Below are positions 26,635 to 27,781 of a stretch of DNA of 27,781 nucleotides, piece after piece. Source of the DNA: Chara braunii (lineage: Eukaryota > Streptophyta > Charophyceae > Charales > Characeae); the NCBI GenBank assembly GCA_003427395.1, contig BFEA01000686.1, positions 38,418 to 66,198 on the forward strand, in the 5' to 3' direction. The position numbers were made by a program, and so were the translations under genes. Numbering within the stretch: the stretch's first letter is position 1; every line of letters begins with the position of its first letter. The notes under the pieces are model-generated. The model was not told where the DNA came from. It ran no database searches and worked only from the letters and a program-made list of their open reading frames with translations.

Positions 26635-27307
26635 ACACCACTACAGCTATGGCAGCGCTAGCTGCCACTACCCTATCGCTATACTACACTTCTCTGCCCA
26701 CTTCGACTTCGGGCACACTGCAGACCTCCTCGCACAAGCAGCTGAGGCAGCGCTTCCGCATGGCTTCCGCAGGAATGGCTGAATGGCTGGGCGCGACCTC
26801 TTAATTTATACTTATGGGATGCGTTGGTCTGCCCTGTAACCCTGGCCCCCTGGTGCACACAGTCCCAGACGGTACTTGCTGGACAGGACTGGACTGACTG
26901 GACTGGGACTGTTGACTCAGCGTGGTGGACCTACACCACTTGACCACTTGCCTCTACCGAAACAGGGGCTGACTCCGAAAGGCCACTTCTAGAAACCTCT
27001 ACTTTGGCCTTTCGGGACGGTAGCAGCTACGACTCTGCCCTTTCAGGTAAGTAGCAGCTACGACTTTGACCCTTCGGACAGTCTACAACTAAGACCTCTA
27101 GACTGCCTAGACTCCTGCCCGACAAGTCTACAGTTCGAATCCCTTCTACCCTGTAACCTACGAGATCTTACCTACCACTGGCGGCCCTACAGGTCGCAGG
27201 TTCAAATCTACAGGTCGACACACTTACTGTACACAGGTAAGGCGGGGAACTAGGGATCGAGCCCTGGAATCTGCATCAGCTACTGCGAAGTGGTGAATAC
27301 CGTTTCA
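26591..27307 (-). mobile_element. 5' LTR of element D, shared with deleted copy E
   Basis: In element sense the LTR starts TGAAACGGTATTC at 27,307, after a purine-rich GGCGGGAG, and ends near 26,591 (AGTCAGTCA). One base later TGGGTCAGTATCC begins, a possible primer site although its tRNA is not identified. The last 120 bases recur in the 3' LTR fragment at 20,697-20,820. The LTR therefore serves as 5' LTR of D and, judged by the chromodomain and purine tract on its right, as 3' LTR of copy E. Three tRNA T-arm-like words (about 27,132, 27,198 and 27,249) and two CAGGTAAG words occur inside. Confidence 0.7.
27044..27052 (+). promoter_or_regulatory. Perfect 5' splice-site consensus in LTR D (antisense)
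   Basis: CAGGTAAGT on the plus strand; a near-perfect second copy CAGGTAAGG is at 27,234-27,242. GTAGCAGCTACGAC words flank the first site on both sides as a 35-base direct repeat. Confidence 0.3.
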
Positions 27308-27623
27308 CTCCCGCCGGCCTAAATTCGAGGTCCTCCGAGAAGATTTCAGTCCAAGGCAGGACCTTTACCTTTATGTTGCCTCTCGTAGGCCCGGACTATA
27401 TCGGGAGTTGTCTCTAGAAGTTCAGATCTCGTAAACCAGCAGTCGTCTTCCGGCTCTTGATAACTAAAATGAACCTTGTACTGTTTTTGTGGACGACCTC
27501 TACCTCCAGTCCTGAATACATCTTCAGCTACTATGCCATCGATGTCATATCTTCCATCCATGTCTGGTGGAATCATAGACCCACGGGATGGAAACTGATC
27601 ACGAAGTGGTGAATACCGTTTCA
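27286..27623 (-). mobile_element. Deletion derivative E: LTR tip, chromodomain end, LTR
   Basis: A 22-base sequence, the first 22 bases of LTR D, occurs at 27,286-27,307 and again at 27,602-27,623. Between the copies lie only 245 bases of chromodomain coding sequence (27,358-27,602), about 97% identical to 20,833-21,077, and 50 bases of 3' untranslated sequence with a purine-rich tract. The simplest reading is a copy of the D family with nearly everything from base 23 of its 5' LTR to the chromodomain deleted. Confidence 0.8.
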
Positions 27624-27624
27624 T
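27346..27624 (-). pseudogene. Chromodomain fragment of copy E
   Basis: The 92-codon frame contains SMIPPDMDGRYDIDGIV, QKQYKVHFSYQEPEDD and RSELLETTPDIVRAYERQ, ending KGKGPALD. It is nearly identical to the end of element D pol and preserves the normal C-terminus that D has lost. The first eight residues (MKRYSPLR) come from LTR sequence, so the ATG is accidental. No other pol domain is present. Confidence 0.88.
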
Positions 27625-27636
27625 ATCACGAAACCG

Positions 27637-27750
27637 GCAGGTCCTTCTCCTCCTCCTCCTCCTCCCTTCGTCTTCTTCTCTCCGCCTCCTCCTTTCTCCT
27701 CCTCCTCCCTATTTCGTTGGTTTTCTTTATCGGCGAAGTGGCACCTGTCC

Positions 27751-27781
<31 letters not shown>
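27637..27781. repeat. CTCC-rich sequence and CT microsatellite at window end
   Basis: CTCCTCCTC-type pyrimidine triplets (27,637-27,708) are followed by GCGAAGTGGCACCTGTCC and a CT run (27,751 to the window end). The pair of features mirrors 20,410-20,470. Confidence 0.85.

Noticed and set aside
27125-27265. tRNA genes
   Set aside because: T-arm-like words are present, but no acceptor stem, D-arm or anticodon arm can be assembled around them.

Overview
This window looks like repeat-dominated nuclear DNA of a plant-lineage (streptophyte) eukaryote. It is filled with decayed Ty3/gypsy-type LTR retrotransposons whose pol ends in a chromodomain. It also has plant-like initiator-tRNA-Met primer binding, scattered Ns and one 170-base assembly gap. 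From the style of the Gag and Pol proteins my best guess is a charophyte alga such as Chara braunii; that is recognition by eye, not a database result. I see no convincing host protein gene.

Layout. All recognisable retroelements lie on the minus strand, so each reads right to left. Element A (1-4.55 kb) has a 3' LTR at 1-662, a polypurine tract and a broken PR-RT-RNase H-integrase-chromodomain pol. At about 4,555 it is fused in frame to element B (4.55-11.69 kb), which has RNase H, RT, a dead protease, Gag, a 1.3-kb leader, a tRNA-Met-type primer binding site and a 1.25-kb 5' LTR. B has lost its integrase core and 3' LTR, and A has lost its Gag and 5' LTR. Element C (about 16.9-19.6 kb) is a Gag-protease remnant related to A, followed by a probable LTR. 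Element D (20.7-27.31 kb) is the most complete: Gag with a perfect CCHC knuckle, PR, RT, RNase H, integrase with D,D-35-E, chromodomain, and a 5' LTR. That LTR also serves as the 3' LTR of a massively deleted sister copy E (27.31-27.62 kb). Frames in A-D are broken by nonsense codons and small indels.

Between elements B and C (about 11.7-16.9 kb) lies a non-coding island rich in predicted RNA/DNA structure, and this is the most interesting part. It has two adjacent perfect hairpins (12,487-12,534), then two hairpins with the same TGGTT loop (12,641-12,686). Next is an array of 17 hairpin units (13,211-14,462). Each unit has the invariant hexaloop TAAGTT, while the stem sequences differ from unit to unit and most keep their pairing through compensatory changes. 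Further right, on the minus strand, is a near-textbook type III hammerhead ribozyme (15,749-15,984) split by the assembly gap at a 14-base sequence present on both gap edges. Either the gap is spurious and one ribozyme is intact, or the gap hides a unit between two ribozyme copies, as in a retrozyme.

Other points: five perfect CAGGTAAGT splice-donor consensus sites occur on the plus strand only, antisense to the elements and in LTR-like sequence; three sit just after a short ATG-GC reading frame. A 13-bp periodic cluster of TGACGTGG boxes lies at the start of element C. A deletion scar at the end of D appears to carry a locally templated insertion.
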